Part shown: piece after piece, positions 16,759-25,335 of the stretch
Layout: every line of letters begins with the position of its first letter
Numbering within the stretch: the first letter of the stretch is position 1
NCBI GenBank assembly: GCA_017347465.1
Contig: AP021858.1
Coordinates: 1,940,472-2,004,471 of the forward strand
DNA length: 64,000 nucleotides
Direction: 5' to 3'
From: Candidatus Nitrosymbiomonas proteolyticus
GTDB lineage: Bacteria > Armatimonadota > Fimbriimonadia > Fimbriimonadales > Fimbriimonadaceae
The notes under the pieces: model-generated
The model's database searches: none
What the model saw: the letters and a program-made list of their open reading frames with translations, nothing else
Told to the model about the DNA's origin: nothing
Made by a program: the position numbers and the translations under genes

Positions 16759-16927
16759 TCGCTTCGAATATCTCCTGGACTGTCTGTTCGATGCTACCTG
16801 AAGCGTTCCCGCGATTAAACGCGCATCAGATGGGCGATGCGTATTGTACCGGACGTTCGAAACTTCGCCGGACGGGTGACGGGGGCGCCCCGGTGTTCGG
16901 ATGGCATTGTACCCAGGCTCAGGCGGG

Positions 16928-16933
16928 TAATCT
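16928..16933 (+). promoter_or_regulatory. -10-like box (TAATCT) directly before a GTG start
   Basis: TAATCT ends 6 bases before the GTG at 16940. The gap (CTTGGG) has no Shine-Dalgarno, suggesting a leaderless message. Confidence 0.4.
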
Positions 16934-16939
16934 CTTGGG

Positions 16940-17734
16940 GTGAAGCTCGTCCGCTTCCATCTGCTTTCCGACCCCGAGAGTATTCGTGCCGGATTCGTGC
17001 ATCAAGGCAGGGTCTATGAGACCGACGGCACGAGCCCGATCGCGGTCCACGATTGGGCCGACACCCAACTCCTTGCGCCGATCGGCAAGCCCAATTCGGT
17101 GCGGTTCGTCCCGAGTGGCTTTGGCGTGGGCGGTGGGCAGGCAGGATTCGACAGCGAGGACTCCGGCCCGCAGTTTGTCTATCTCAACCCCGGATCGGTC
17201 GTGGGCTCCCATTCGAACTTGCTGCTCGACGACGACTTTGGAGGGGTCTCGCTGAAGTGTTGCCTCGCCCTCGCTGTGGCCGAGGCCGGCATGAACCTCG
17301 ACCCCGGACAGGCGCTCGGTTGCGCGATCGGGTTCGCAATGGCCTTGGTAGCGTATTCGCCGGAACTCGAACGGCGCGAGTTGGCATCGGGTCTTGGCCT
17401 CAGCCGAAGCCACGACTTCGCCATTCCTGTCGGACCCGCCCTTACGTCGCCCGACGAGATGAGCGACGATCTTGGACCTGAGGGCGACTTCGTCGCTCCG
17501 TTCGCCTGTACCTTGAGCCTGAACGGAGCGGACGTCGCGGTGTTCGATAGCACGGATGGACCCGTTTCGTTGCCGTCGATCGTGTCGTTTGCCAGCCAGA
17601 CGGCCCCCATCCGCGCCGGAGACTTGTTCCTTGTCGAACTGGGACCCACTCGGCAGGGCCTGAGGATCGAACCCGGTGACGAAATCAGGTGGACCAGCGA
17701 TCGCTTGGGGTCCCTCGCCCTGCGCCGAATCTGA
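16940..17734 (+). CDS. FAH-family-like protein with altered active site
   Basis: This 264-residue protein follows the fumarylacetoacetate hydrolase layout. A short N-terminal domain is followed by a core with SRSHDFAIPVGPALTSPDEM (matching the family's KsxDxFxPxGP segment), then CTLSLNGADV and GDLFLVELGP ... IEPGDEIRW near the end. The metal-binding ExE that normally opens the core is missing: the equivalent stretch reads VSLKCCLALAVAEAG. It may therefore have lost the usual Mg-dependent C-C hydrolase activity or bind differently. The start is GTG at 16940. An M16 protease gene follows 25 bases downstream on the same strand. Confidence 0.6.
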   Translation: MKLVRFHLLSDPESIRAGFVHQGRVYETDGTSPIAVHDWADTQLLAPIGKPNSVRFVPSGFGVGGGQAGFDSEDSGPQFVYLNPGSVVGSHSNLLLDDDFGGVSLKCCLALAVAEAGMNLDPGQALGCAIGFAMALVAYSPELERRELASGLGLSRSHDFAIPVGPALTSPDEMSDDLGPEGDFVAPFACTLSLNGADVAVFDSTDGPVSLPSIVSFASQTAPIRAGDLFLVELGPTRQGLRIEPGDEIRWTSDRLGSLALRRI

Positions 17735-17745
17735 TGCTTGCCCCA

Positions 17746-17751
17746 TACTGT
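17746..17751 (+). promoter_or_regulatory. -10-like box (TACTGT) directly before the M16 peptidase ATG
   Basis: TACTGT ends 8 bases before the ATG at 17760, with no Shine-Dalgarno in the gap (CCTCTTCC). This supports 17760 as the start and a possible leaderless transcript. Confidence 0.35.
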
Positions 17752-17759
17752 CCTCTTCC

Positions 17760-18986
17760 ATGAGCGAATTCACAAAGACGGTCCTTCCTAACGGAGTTCG
17801 AGTCCTCATCGAGCCCGTACCCTACGTTCAGTCGGTCGCGATCGGGCTGTGGTGCGCTACGGGGAGTCGGCACGAACTCGACGACGAAGCCGGAATTACT
17901 CACTTGATCGAGCACATGCTCTTCAAGGGGACCGAAAAGCGAACCGCTAAAGAGATCGCGCAAGACATCGAGGGGCTTGGGGGGCACCTAAACGCCTTTA
18001 CCGACAAGGAGTCCACGTGCTACTACTGCCGGATGCTCGCCGCGGACGCCCAGGTGGGGCTCGACGTGCTCACCGACATGCTGCTCCATTCCCGAATCGA
18101 CCCCGAAGAATTGGCGCGGGAACAAGGCGTCGTGCTCGAAGAGATCAAGCGCAACGAAGACGAGCCTTCGGATCACGTGCATGAGCTTCACTTGCAAGCC
18201 CGATGGGGGCAGCATCCCCTGGGGAAGCCGGTCATCGGCACCAGGGAGTCCGTCAGCGGCTTCGCGCGCGAGCACCTGCTGAGGTACATGGAGCGGCAGT
18301 ACCGGGGCGCAAACGTCCTCGTGTCTATCGCCGGGAACGTCGAGGGGGCAAAGGCGCAGGAGTTCGTCGAACAGCTTCTCGGTGACGTGCCCTCGGGCGG
18401 CGAGGCTGTGGCGTGCGAGCGGCCGTACGGATCGGCGGTCAACACGTACGTGGGGCGGGACGTTGAGCAGGTCCATTTCTGCATCGGCACGGACGGCGCA
18501 TCCGTCCACGACGACGACGTGTACGTTCTTAGCGTTCTGGATTCGGCGTTGGGCGGGTCGATGAGCAGCCGGTTGTTTCAAGAGATTCGAGAAAAGCGCG
18601 GCCTTGCCTACGCGATCGGCAGCTATTCGCTCGCCTATTCGGCTGGAGGAGCGTACACGGTTTATGGGGGCACGAGCCCTGAGCAGTGGCCGTTGGTGCA
18701 GGAGTTGGTCGCCGATGAGTTCGCGCGCGTATCGCGGTCGGGTCTCGAAGACGAGGAACTGGCCCGCACCAAGAGGAGCTTTGCGGGCCAGTTGGCGATC
18801 TCGCTCGAAGGCATGGGCGCGCGGATGATGAGAAACGCGCGAAACGAGATTTACTTCGGGCGGCGAGTGCCTGTCACCGAAACGCTGGCCAAGATCGACG
18901 CCGTGACTCACGAAAGAATCGTCGACCTTGCGGAGCGCATGTTCGCCGAAGGGAAGGTGAGCACGACCGCGATCGGTCCTGAGTAG
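17760..18986 (+). CDS. M16 family zinc peptidase (processing-peptidase type)
   Basis: This 408-residue protein carries the inverted zinc motif HLIEH (H48, E51, H52) and a downstream glutamate in VVLEEIKRNED, the third ligand region. The second domain has RGLAYAIGSYS, typical of M16B single-domain-pair enzymes related to mitochondrial processing peptidase and bacterial YmxG/PqqL. No signal peptide is evident, so it may be cytoplasmic. The frame is open further upstream, but those residues overlap the FAH-like gene and lack similarity, so I chose ATG 17760. It is followed after one base by a histidine kinase gene, probably in one transcript. Substrate unknown. Confidence 0.87.
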   Translation: MSEFTKTVLPNGVRVLIEPVPYVQSVAIGLWCATGSRHELDDEAGITHLIEHMLFKGTEKRTAKEIAQDIEGLGGHLNAFTDKESTCYYCRMLAADAQVGLDVLTDMLLHSRIDPEELAREQGVVLEEIKRNEDEPSDHVHELHLQARWGQHPLGKPVIGTRESVSGFAREHLLRYMERQYRGANVLVSIAGNVEGAKAQEFVEQLLGDVPSGGEAVACERPYGSAVNTYVGRDVEQVHFCIGTDGASVHDDDVYVLSVLDSALGGSMSSRLFQEIREKRGLAYAIGSYSLAYSAGGAYTVYGGTSPEQWPLVQELVADEFARVSRSGLEDEELARTKRSFAGQLAISLEGMGARMMRNARNEIYFGRRVPVTETLAKIDAVTHERIVDLAERMFAEGKVSTTAIGPE

Positions 18987-18987
18987 G

Positions 18988-20610
18988 ATGCTGCAAGTCC
19001 ATTCATCGCAACCGAAGACCTTGTTGGCGCTGCGCGACATGGTGGGCGCGATGTCGGCGGCGACGTCCGAAGACGGCCTTCTGGCCGAGCTTGCTCAGAT
19101 ACTGCTGACGGCTTCCGACGCCGACGGTTGCGACATCTTGCTTTCGGACGACGGCCAGAGCCTCATCTTGAGGGCCAGTACCTATGCGCCCGACTACACG
19201 CATCGGTGCCGGCTCGGAAAGGGAATTGGGCTTTCCGGAATCGTTCATCAGACCGGGAATCCGGTGTTCGTTCGCCGCCATGCGATGAAGCACCCCAGCT
19301 ACGTGAGCTATCCGGGGCTGGATGAAAGGCACTGCGAAGGCGTGGCCGTGATTCCGTTTTGGGGCGCGTCCCGCATTCTCGGCGCTTGCTTCCTCCACCG
19401 TGAACGAGTTTGGCCGCTCTCCCAGCGGCAGAAGCAGCGGATTCTCGAACACGTGCGCGATGCGGCGCGAGTGTGGGAAGGCTTTGAAAACGCGCTCCAG
19501 CGAGGAGCATCGTCCAACCGGATGGGCGCGTTGACCGAGGTCTCGCGGACCCTCTCGACGAGTCCCTACGTCGAGGAGATTCTCCAACTGCTCGTCAACA
19601 TCACCGCGCAACAGTTCAACTACAAGGTCTGTACGGTTCGACTTTTGGATGAAGCGCGTGGCGAGCTGGTGTTACGCGCTACGCAGGCTCCCGCGAGGGC
19701 GTACCGCAAGAAGCGAGCGATCAAGCTGGGCGAGTCGATCGCAGGCAGGGCCATCTCCGAACGCAGGGCGGTAACCGTACGGGATGTCCGCATCGAGCCG
19801 GACTACATCGGCCACGAGCTTGCCGTAGAGCAGGGCCTTTGTTCGATGATTTGCGTGCCGCTCTTGCTGCAAGACCGCACCGTAGGGGTCTTGAGTTGCT
19901 ATACCGATCACGTGAGGGACTTTCCCTCCGACGAAATCGCCGCTCTGGAGACCATCGCCAAGCAAGCTGCGGTCAGCATCGAACACGCGAGGCTTCAAGT
20001 TAGGAGCACGCTGCTCCAGGAGGTTCACCACAGGGTCAAGAACAACCTGCAGCAGATCGCTTCGCTCCTTCGACTGCAGATTCGCCACGGCGCCCACAAG
20101 ACCCTCGACGAGGCGCTGGGCGATAGCCTTTCGCGCATCCTTGCGATCGCGTCGGTCCATGAACTCTTGAGCCGGGAGGACCTAGACCACGTTGGACTGA
20201 GATCCCTTGCCGAAGACCTCATCCACCATCAGAGGGAGTCGCTGATGCTGCCCGACCGCTCGATTGAGTTCGAAGTGCGGGGCGAAGACGTCCACTTGCA
20301 CACCACGCAAGCGACTCAAGTCGCGCTCGTCCTCAACGAGTTGATTCAGAACGCCGTCGAACACGGGTTTAGGGACTCTCTCAGCGGCAACGTTCACATC
20401 ACCATCGAAGAGCGAGACGGCGAGATCGGGCTTTGGGTGTCGAATGACGGCGACCGGCTTCCGACGAACTTCGAACTTGGGGCGAACAGTCGGCTGGGCC
20501 TCCAGATCGCCCAGAACTTGGCCCGCAGTCTGGGAGGGAGGTTTGTGCTGGAAGAGAAGCTGGGATGGGCCGTCGCTGAACTTAAATTTAGCCGAACATC
20601 GAGCGAGTGA
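18988..20610 (+). CDS. Histidine kinase with two GAF domains (HisKA_2 type)
   Basis: This 540-residue soluble kinase has two GAF-like domains (about 20-165 and 180-335), then a HisKA_2 dimerisation segment with EVHHRVKNNLQQI, where H348 is the likely phosphoacceptor, and a HATPase domain with LNELIQNAVEHGF (N box) and WVSNDGDRLP (G1). The absence of membrane helices suggests sensing of a cytoplasmic ligand or redox state. HisKA_2 kinases often partner stand-alone receivers, and one lies at 16357-16758. The ATG is one base after the protease stop. No receiver domain is fused. Confidence 0.85.
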   Translation: MLQVHSSQPKTLLALRDMVGAMSAATSEDGLLAELAQILLTASDADGCDILLSDDGQSLILRASTYAPDYTHRCRLGKGIGLSGIVHQTGNPVFVRRHAMKHPSYVSYPGLDERHCEGVAVIPFWGASRILGACFLHRERVWPLSQRQKQRILEHVRDAARVWEGFENALQRGASSNRMGALTEVSRTLSTSPYVEEILQLLVNITAQQFNYKVCTVRLLDEARGELVLRATQAPARAYRKKRAIKLGESIAGRAISERRAVTVRDVRIEPDYIGHELAVEQGLCSMICVPLLLQDRTVGVLSCYTDHVRDFPSDEIAALETIAKQAAVSIEHARLQVRSTLLQEVHHRVKNNLQQIASLLRLQIRHGAHKTLDEALGDSLSRILAIASVHELLSREDLDHVGLRSLAEDLIHHQRESLMLPDRSIEFEVRGEDVHLHTTQATQVALVLNELIQNAVEHGFRDSLSGNVHITIEERDGEIGLWVSNDGDRLPTNFELGANSRLGLQIAQNLARSLGGRFVLEEKLGWAVAELKFSRTSSE

Positions 20611-20694
20611 GCGCGGACCCAGAGAAGGCTCCCGCGAGAAGTCGCATCGCTAATCTGGAATGATTCGTCCTCAAAGTAACGGAGGAATGCGACA

Positions 20695-21381
20695 ATGAAC
20701 GTTCGAGCAGCGTTTGCGGAACTCGTCGGCGTGTTTGGATTCGTCTTCATCGGGGTGTCGAGCGTGGTCGTAGCTGCGATGCCCAATTCCACCTTGGGCC
20801 TGTTCGGGGTGGCGGTGGCGCACGGATTGGGCATCGCGGTTATGGCCAGCGCGGTCGCGCCGGTGAGCGGAGGACACTTGAACCCGGCCGTCTCGATCGG
20901 GGCATGGATGGCCAATAAGCTCAGCCTGGTAGATACGGTCGGCTACCTCGTCGGCCAGGTTGCTGGAGCCGTTTTGGCGGTAGCCACGGTCGGGTACGCG
21001 TTTGGCAACGCCGCGCTTTCCGATGTAATGTTCGGCACGCCCGAAATTGCGGCAAGACTCACGACGACCCAAGCGGTGATCGTCGAAGGCGTATTGGCCA
21101 TGTTCCTCGTGCTGAGCGTTTTCGGCACGTGCATCGACTCGAAGGCCCCCAAGACCGGCGCGCTGTTCGTCGGACTCTCTGTGCTCATGGGAGTGCTGGC
21201 TGGGGGAACCTTAACGGGCGCAAGCATGAACCCCGCGCGGTATTTGGGTCCCGCGATCTATGGCGGAGCCTTGGGCGATTGGGTGGTCTACGTATCGGGT
21301 CCCATTCTCGGGGCCGCGGTAGCGGTAGCGATCTATCTCTACATCCGCAGACCCGACGCCGGAGAGCAACCAGCCGACTGA
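20695..21381 (+). CDS. Aquaporin (MIP family)
   Basis: This 228-residue protein has six membrane segments and two NPA half-helices, GGHLNPAVSIG (about residues 60-70) and GASMNPARYLGP (about 178-190). The residue after the second NPAR is Y rather than the D found in glycerol facilitators, so water conduction is more likely. The ATG at 20695 is preceded by CGGAGGAA. It stands alone, with an 84-base gap from the kinase gene, and is convergent with the receiver/HD-GYP gene 16 bases away. Confidence 0.9.
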   Translation: MNVRAAFAELVGVFGFVFIGVSSVVVAAMPNSTLGLFGVAVAHGLGIAVMASAVAPVSGGHLNPAVSIGAWMANKLSLVDTVGYLVGQVAGAVLAVATVGYAFGNAALSDVMFGTPEIAARLTTTQAVIVEGVLAMFLVLSVFGTCIDSKAPKTGALFVGLSVLMGVLAGGTLTGASMNPARYLGPAIYGGALGDWVVYVSGPILGAAVAVAIYLYIRRPDAGEQPAD

Positions 21382-21397
21382 TCGCCGAATGCTGCGG

Positions 21398-22468
21398 CTA
21401 GGCGGCGGTGCCGAGTTTTTTGCACGATGCGTCGACTTGCTGCATAGCCGAGAGGAACGCTTCGACAACGTTAGGATCGAATGCCTTCCCGCTTTCGGAG
21501 CGAACGACGGAGATCGCCTCGTCGCGCCCAACGGCTTCTTTGTAGGTTCGCTTGCTCGTCAAGGCATCGAAGACGTCCGCAACGCTTACGATTCGCCCCA
21601 ACAGCGGAATCTCCTCGCCCTGCAGACCGTTCGGGTAGCCCTTGCCGTCCCACCGCTCGTGATGCGTTCGCGCGATAATTTCTGCGGCCTGCAAGAACGC
21701 TGATTGGCTTCCAGAAAGGACCTTCGAACCGATTGTGGTGTGGGTTCGAATGACCTCGATTTCGTCGGGGGTAAGGATTCCCGGCTTCAGCAGGATCGTA
21801 TCGGGAATCCCGACTTTACCGATGTCGTGCAGCAGCGCAGAAGTTCGGACGACTTCAACCTCTTCGGGCGGCATGCCGAGTTGTTCGGCGATCATCCCCG
21901 CGACGAGCCCCACGCGCCGAGCGTGATGGCCCGTGTCATCGTCGCGGTATTCTGCCACCAGAGCCAGACGCTCGACGAGTTCGGTATGAAGTTCCTGAAG
22001 TTCTAAGCTGGCCTTGGAGACGTCTTCGTGGAGTTCTGAGTTCGCGGCTCGAAGAGCCTTGTACAGGAGCCTCATGCGAAGGAAGTTGCACACGCGCAGC
22101 TTGATCTCGAAAACGTCTCCTGGCTTCGTGAGAAAGTCGCTTGCGCCCGCGCTGAGGGCTCGACGCCGAGTTTCGGACGCCACGTCGGCGGTGAAGACCA
22201 GCACAGGAACGAAGTCGAAGTGGGACGTCACGTCGCGGAGCTGTTCGAGAACCTCAAAGCCGTCCATGCCCGGCATGTGCAGGTCCAAGATCAAGAGGTC
22301 AGGGTGGTACTCGGCGAACACACCCGGCGTTTCCGGCCCTTCTGAGAGCGTCCGCACGTTCTGAAAGCCAGAGACGTCGAGGACCTGCTCCAGAAACGCC
22401 AGATTCGCTTGGTTGTCGTCGACCACCAAGATTCGACAGTCCTGCAATTCGGATTCGTTATGCAGCAT
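21398..22468 (-). CDS. Response regulator with HD-GYP output (RpfG-like c-di-GMP phosphodiesterase)
   Basis: This 356-residue protein has an N-terminal receiver domain (acidic pair in VVDDN, phosphoacceptor D62 in LILDLHMPGMDG), a helical linker, and an HD-GYP domain with LLHDIGK (H214, D215) and HHERWDGKGYPNGL. All canonical metal and GYP residues are present, so it should hydrolyse c-di-GMP when phosphorylated. It is last in an operon running TonB receptor, YfiR, hybrid kinase, this gene. Its start overlaps the kinase end by 11 bases, so the kinase is the likely phosphodonor. Confidence 0.92.
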   Translation of the reverse strand: MLHNESELQDCRILVVDDNQANLAFLEQVLDVSGFQNVRTLSEGPETPGVFAEYHPDLLILDLHMPGMDGFEVLEQLRDVTSHFDFVPVLVFTADVASETRRRALSAGASDFLTKPGDVFEIKLRVCNFLRMRLLYKALRAANSELHEDVSKASLELQELHTELVERLALVAEYRDDDTGHHARRVGLVAGMIAEQLGMPPEEVEVVRTSALLHDIGKVGIPDTILLKPGILTPDEIEVIRTHTTIGSKVLSGSQSAFLQAAEIIARTHHERWDGKGYPNGLQGEEIPLLGRIVSVADVFDALTSKRTYKEAVGRDEAISVVRSESGKAFDPNVVEAFLSAMQQVDASCKKLGTAA

Positions 22469-24788
22469 GGTTTCGCTCCGACTTCAACAGGCTATTCAGC
22501 GCATCCTGAAACTGCTCGATGTCCAGCGGTTTCGATAGGTTTGCCACTACTCCGTATTTATGGAAAGTTGCGAGCGAATCTTTATCGTTGGAGGCAGAAA
22601 TCACGATGACCGGCGTACTTTGCAGCGCAGAATCGGCCCGGATTTCCTTGAGGACTTCTGCTCCGGTGATGTCGGGCAGGTTCGAGTCGAGCAGGATCAG
22701 GTCGGGATTGTGTTTCTTGGCGATCTCGACTCCCAAGGAACCCTGCATCGAAACGAGCAGCGAAATGTCGCCCCGCGCGTTGAGGATCGACTCGATCAGC
22801 TTGATGTTGGCCTGGTTGTCTTCGACGAGCAGGACGGTAAATCGTGTGCCGCTGGCGACCCTGCTGGACGCCGATTCTTCCAGACTCATCGATCGGCCGG
22901 TCGGGAGAGTGAGCAAGAAGCGCGCGCCTCCCTCATACGAGCTATCGAACTCGAGCGTCGCTCCCATCGCCTCCGCCAACCTTCTCGAATGCGCCAACCC
23001 CAGCCCTGTTCCTTCGACCTTGGATTGTTCCGCGCCCAGGCGGTCAAACGGAGTGAAGAGCCGAGAGGCCCTATCCGTTGGGACGCCCGGACCCGTGTCC
23101 TCGATCATCAGGCGAACGTTCTCGCTGTCCACGTTCTCAATTCGGATTCGAGCGACCCCGTTGGGGGAGTTGTACTTGATCGCGTTCGACATCAAGTTGA
23201 TGAGGATTTGGATCGTGCTTTGCTTGTCGCCCAAGAACCACTGCGACGCCTGTTCCTTGGCGGGCGCCTCGACGGAAATGCCCGATTGTTCGGCCATCGG
23301 CTTGATGAGCCCGAGCACCTCCTCGATCACGGGTTCAAACGCAAGGCTTTCGAGGGAAACCGAGATCGCGCCTGACTCGATCCTTGAGATGTTCAAGACT
23401 TCGTTGATGAGGTTGAGAAGGTGCCTGCCGCCCCGCAAAATGTGGCGCACGTTGTTGCGCTGACGCTCCGAAAGCTCCTCCATCTCCAGCAGTTGCGCGA
23501 ACCCGAGAATCGAGTTCATCGGGGTTCGAAGTTCGTGGCTCATACGAGAGAGGAACTCGTTCTTGGCCTGGTTCCGACGCTCGGCTTCTTCCCGCTCGCG
23601 TTCGGCCTCTTCGGCGGCCTTGATCTCCGTAACGTCCCTCATGAAGCAACGGAAGTGCGTGACGCTGCCTCCCGAGCGCATGGCATTCGCGCTGATCTCG
23701 ACGGTACGGATTTCGCCGGAAGACGAAATCACGAGCGCGTCTTCCGACTCGACGGTCGCGCCGGAAAGGAGCAGTCCGAGAATGCGGTCGGCTTCGCCAG
23801 GATCGACAAAGTACATCCGGAACTTGTTGCCCAAGTAGGACTCGCGGTCGAGTTTGACGATGTTCAGCTCGGCCAAATTGGCGTCTTGAATCGTTCCGTC
23901 GGGACCGAGCCACTTGATCCCAACCGGAGCGTTGTCGATGAAGTCTTGGAGCCTTGCGGTGCTTTGCCTCAACTCCTCTTGCATCCGCTCGCGCTCGACG
24001 ATCTCGCGTTCCAACTCGACCGTGCGCTGCCGGACTCGGGATTCGAGCGACTGCTTGTCTCGGTAAAGCTCGGCGTCCCGCCTCTCGACTTCCTGAATGG
24101 TACGGTTGAACTGGTGGATGAGCTGACCCAACTCGTCGTTGTTCTTGGACTCCAGTCGCACGGAGTAGTCGCCGGACTCACCCACCGATTTCAGGGTGGT
24201 GAGCAACTTGACGATGGGTCGGGAGATCAGCCGCTGGACCACGCTTCCGATCAACACGGAGCCCGCTATCGTAAGCAGAACGACCGTCATGATCATGCGC
24301 AAAAAGTCGTTCTGTTGTTTGAGGAACGGCTCCATGCTGCCGTAACTGACCACATGACCCAGCACCTCGCCCTGGACCTTCACCTCGGCGACCGCTTGAA
24401 TGCGATCGTGTTTGATGAAGGCACCCACCTGGGGTTTTGCGGCCAGCGACGGCTCCACCGTGGACCTCCGAGTCTTCCAAGCGCTCAATAGCTGCCCCTC
24501 GCTATCGTAAACGGCAGCACTTTCGAAATCATTGGTCGTCGACAGAGACGACAGCATCCGGTAAGCCGCTTCTTTGTCACCGAACGCGACGGCCGCGGAG
24601 ATGTTCTGCGCGATCACTCCGGAGAGCGCGGCGGATTGGTCCAGCAGTTGGCTCTTTTGCTTGTTCGAGATGATCGTGAAGATCGCCGCGCTTGCGCCTA
24701 CTAGGGCGAGGCAACTCATGCCGGCGAAGAAGACCGTCAGCTTCACTCGGATCGAGGTGCTGCGTACCCGTTCGAGAAGTTTCCTCAC
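22458..24788 (-). CDS. Hybrid histidine kinase with CHASE8/HAMP sensor, PAS and receiver domains
   Basis: This 776-residue protein has TM1 (about 15-37), a periplasmic domain (about 40-160) with SGVIAQNISAAVAFGDKEAA and AAVYDSEGQLLSAW, TM2 (about 163-185) and HAMP. A coiled coil follows, then a PAS domain (about 275-390), HisKA with H418 in MSHELRTPMNS, HATPase (about 510-635), and a C-terminal receiver with D701 in LLDSNLPD. The periplasmic domain matches CHASE8, the sensor of YfiN/TpbB diguanylate cyclases. It starts 4 bases inside yfiR, whose periplasmic product inhibits YfiN in Pseudomonas, so YfiR probably controls this kinase. Output is likely through the HD-GYP regulator downstream. 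Confidence 0.9.
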   Translation of the reverse strand: MRKLLERVRSTSIRVKLTVFFAGMSCLALVGASAAIFTIISNKQKSQLLDQSAALSGVIAQNISAAVAFGDKEAAYRMLSSLSTTNDFESAAVYDSEGQLLSAWKTRRSTVEPSLAAKPQVGAFIKHDRIQAVAEVKVQGEVLGHVVSYGSMEPFLKQQNDFLRMIMTVVLLTIAGSVLIGSVVQRLISRPIVKLLTTLKSVGESGDYSVRLESKNNDELGQLIHQFNRTIQEVERRDAELYRDKQSLESRVRQRTVELEREIVERERMQEELRQSTARLQDFIDNAPVGIKWLGPDGTIQDANLAELNIVKLDRESYLGNKFRMYFVDPGEADRILGLLLSGATVESEDALVISSSGEIRTVEISANAMRSGGSVTHFRCFMRDVTEIKAAEEAEREREEAERRNQAKNEFLSRMSHELRTPMNSILGFAQLLEMEELSERQRNNVRHILRGGRHLLNLINEVLNISRIESGAISVSLESLAFEPVIEEVLGLIKPMAEQSGISVEAPAKEQASQWFLGDKQSTIQILINLMSNAIKYNSPNGVARIRIENVDSENVRLMIEDTGPGVPTDRASRLFTPFDRLGAEQSKVEGTGLGLAHSRRLAEAMGATLEFDSSYEGGARFLLTLPTGRSMSLEESASSRVASGTRFTVLLVEDNQANIKLIESILNARGDISLLVSMQGSLGVEIAKKHNPDLILLDSNLPDITGAEVLKEIRADSALQSTPVIVISASNDKDSLATFHKYGVVANLSKPLDIEQFQDALNSLLKSERNHAA

Positions 24789-25300
24789 GGCTGGATCACC
24801 TTGGCGATCTGCAACAGTTGGGAGCTCACCACGAGGTTGGACCGTTTCGCCACCGCGTTGTTGATCTCGAAACGGACCCTGCCTTCGGCGACGAAGAAGT
24901 TGAACATGCCGTACTTATTGGCAAATCCAGGGCTCTCGCCCACCACTAGAACCGGCTTCTGAGCCAGAGTAGAAAGCTGGGCATACTTCGCCGACTCGGT
25001 TGAGGGCACAAACACCATGGGATACGCGGCGAGGTCTGCGCTCCATGCGACGTAGGTGACCTGGAACACGTACTTTCCAACCTTGCTTCCGTTGACGGCG
25101 CCACCGATCGCCTTGGCGACCGAGCTATTTCCCACGACGGCCAAATGGATCTTCCCGTCGGTGAATTGGCGCTCCGAGGGCCACTCGACGAACCTCGCGA
25201 AGTTGAGAAGGAACGCTGCCTTGACTTCGTATTCCGACCGCTGGGCGAAGAGAGCCGCCGGTGAGAGAGTGAGGCAGACGATTAGCGCTGTTCGCAACAT
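24785..25300 (-). CDS. yfiR: YfiR-family (DUF4154) periplasmic regulator
   Basis: This 171-residue protein has a signal peptide (1-19, ending LFAQ). It then has the family signature EYEVKAAFLLNFARFVEWPS and the C-terminal pattern MFNFFVAEGRVRFEINNAVAKRSNL followed by SSQLL. In Pseudomonas YfiR represses the inner-membrane cyclase YfiN from the periplasm. Here the downstream partner is a histidine kinase with a YfiN-like sensor. The family's cysteines that form regulatory disulfides in YfiR are not seen, so redox control is doubtful. The ATG at 25300 has AGGAGAGG about 10 bases upstream. The gene lies 35 bases after the TonB receptor stop and overlaps the kinase by 4 bases. Confidence 0.88.
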   Translation of the reverse strand: MLRTALIVCLTLSPAALFAQRSEYEVKAAFLLNFARFVEWPSERQFTDGKIHLAVVGNSSVAKAIGGAVNGSKVGKYVFQVTYVAWSADLAAYPMVFVPSTESAKYAQLSTLAQKPVLVVGESPGFANKYGMFNFFVAEGRVRFEINNAVAKRSNLVVSSQLLQIAKVIQP

Positions 25301-25335
25301 TCGGCCAAATCCTCTCCTTGCCGTTTTGTCTCTGC

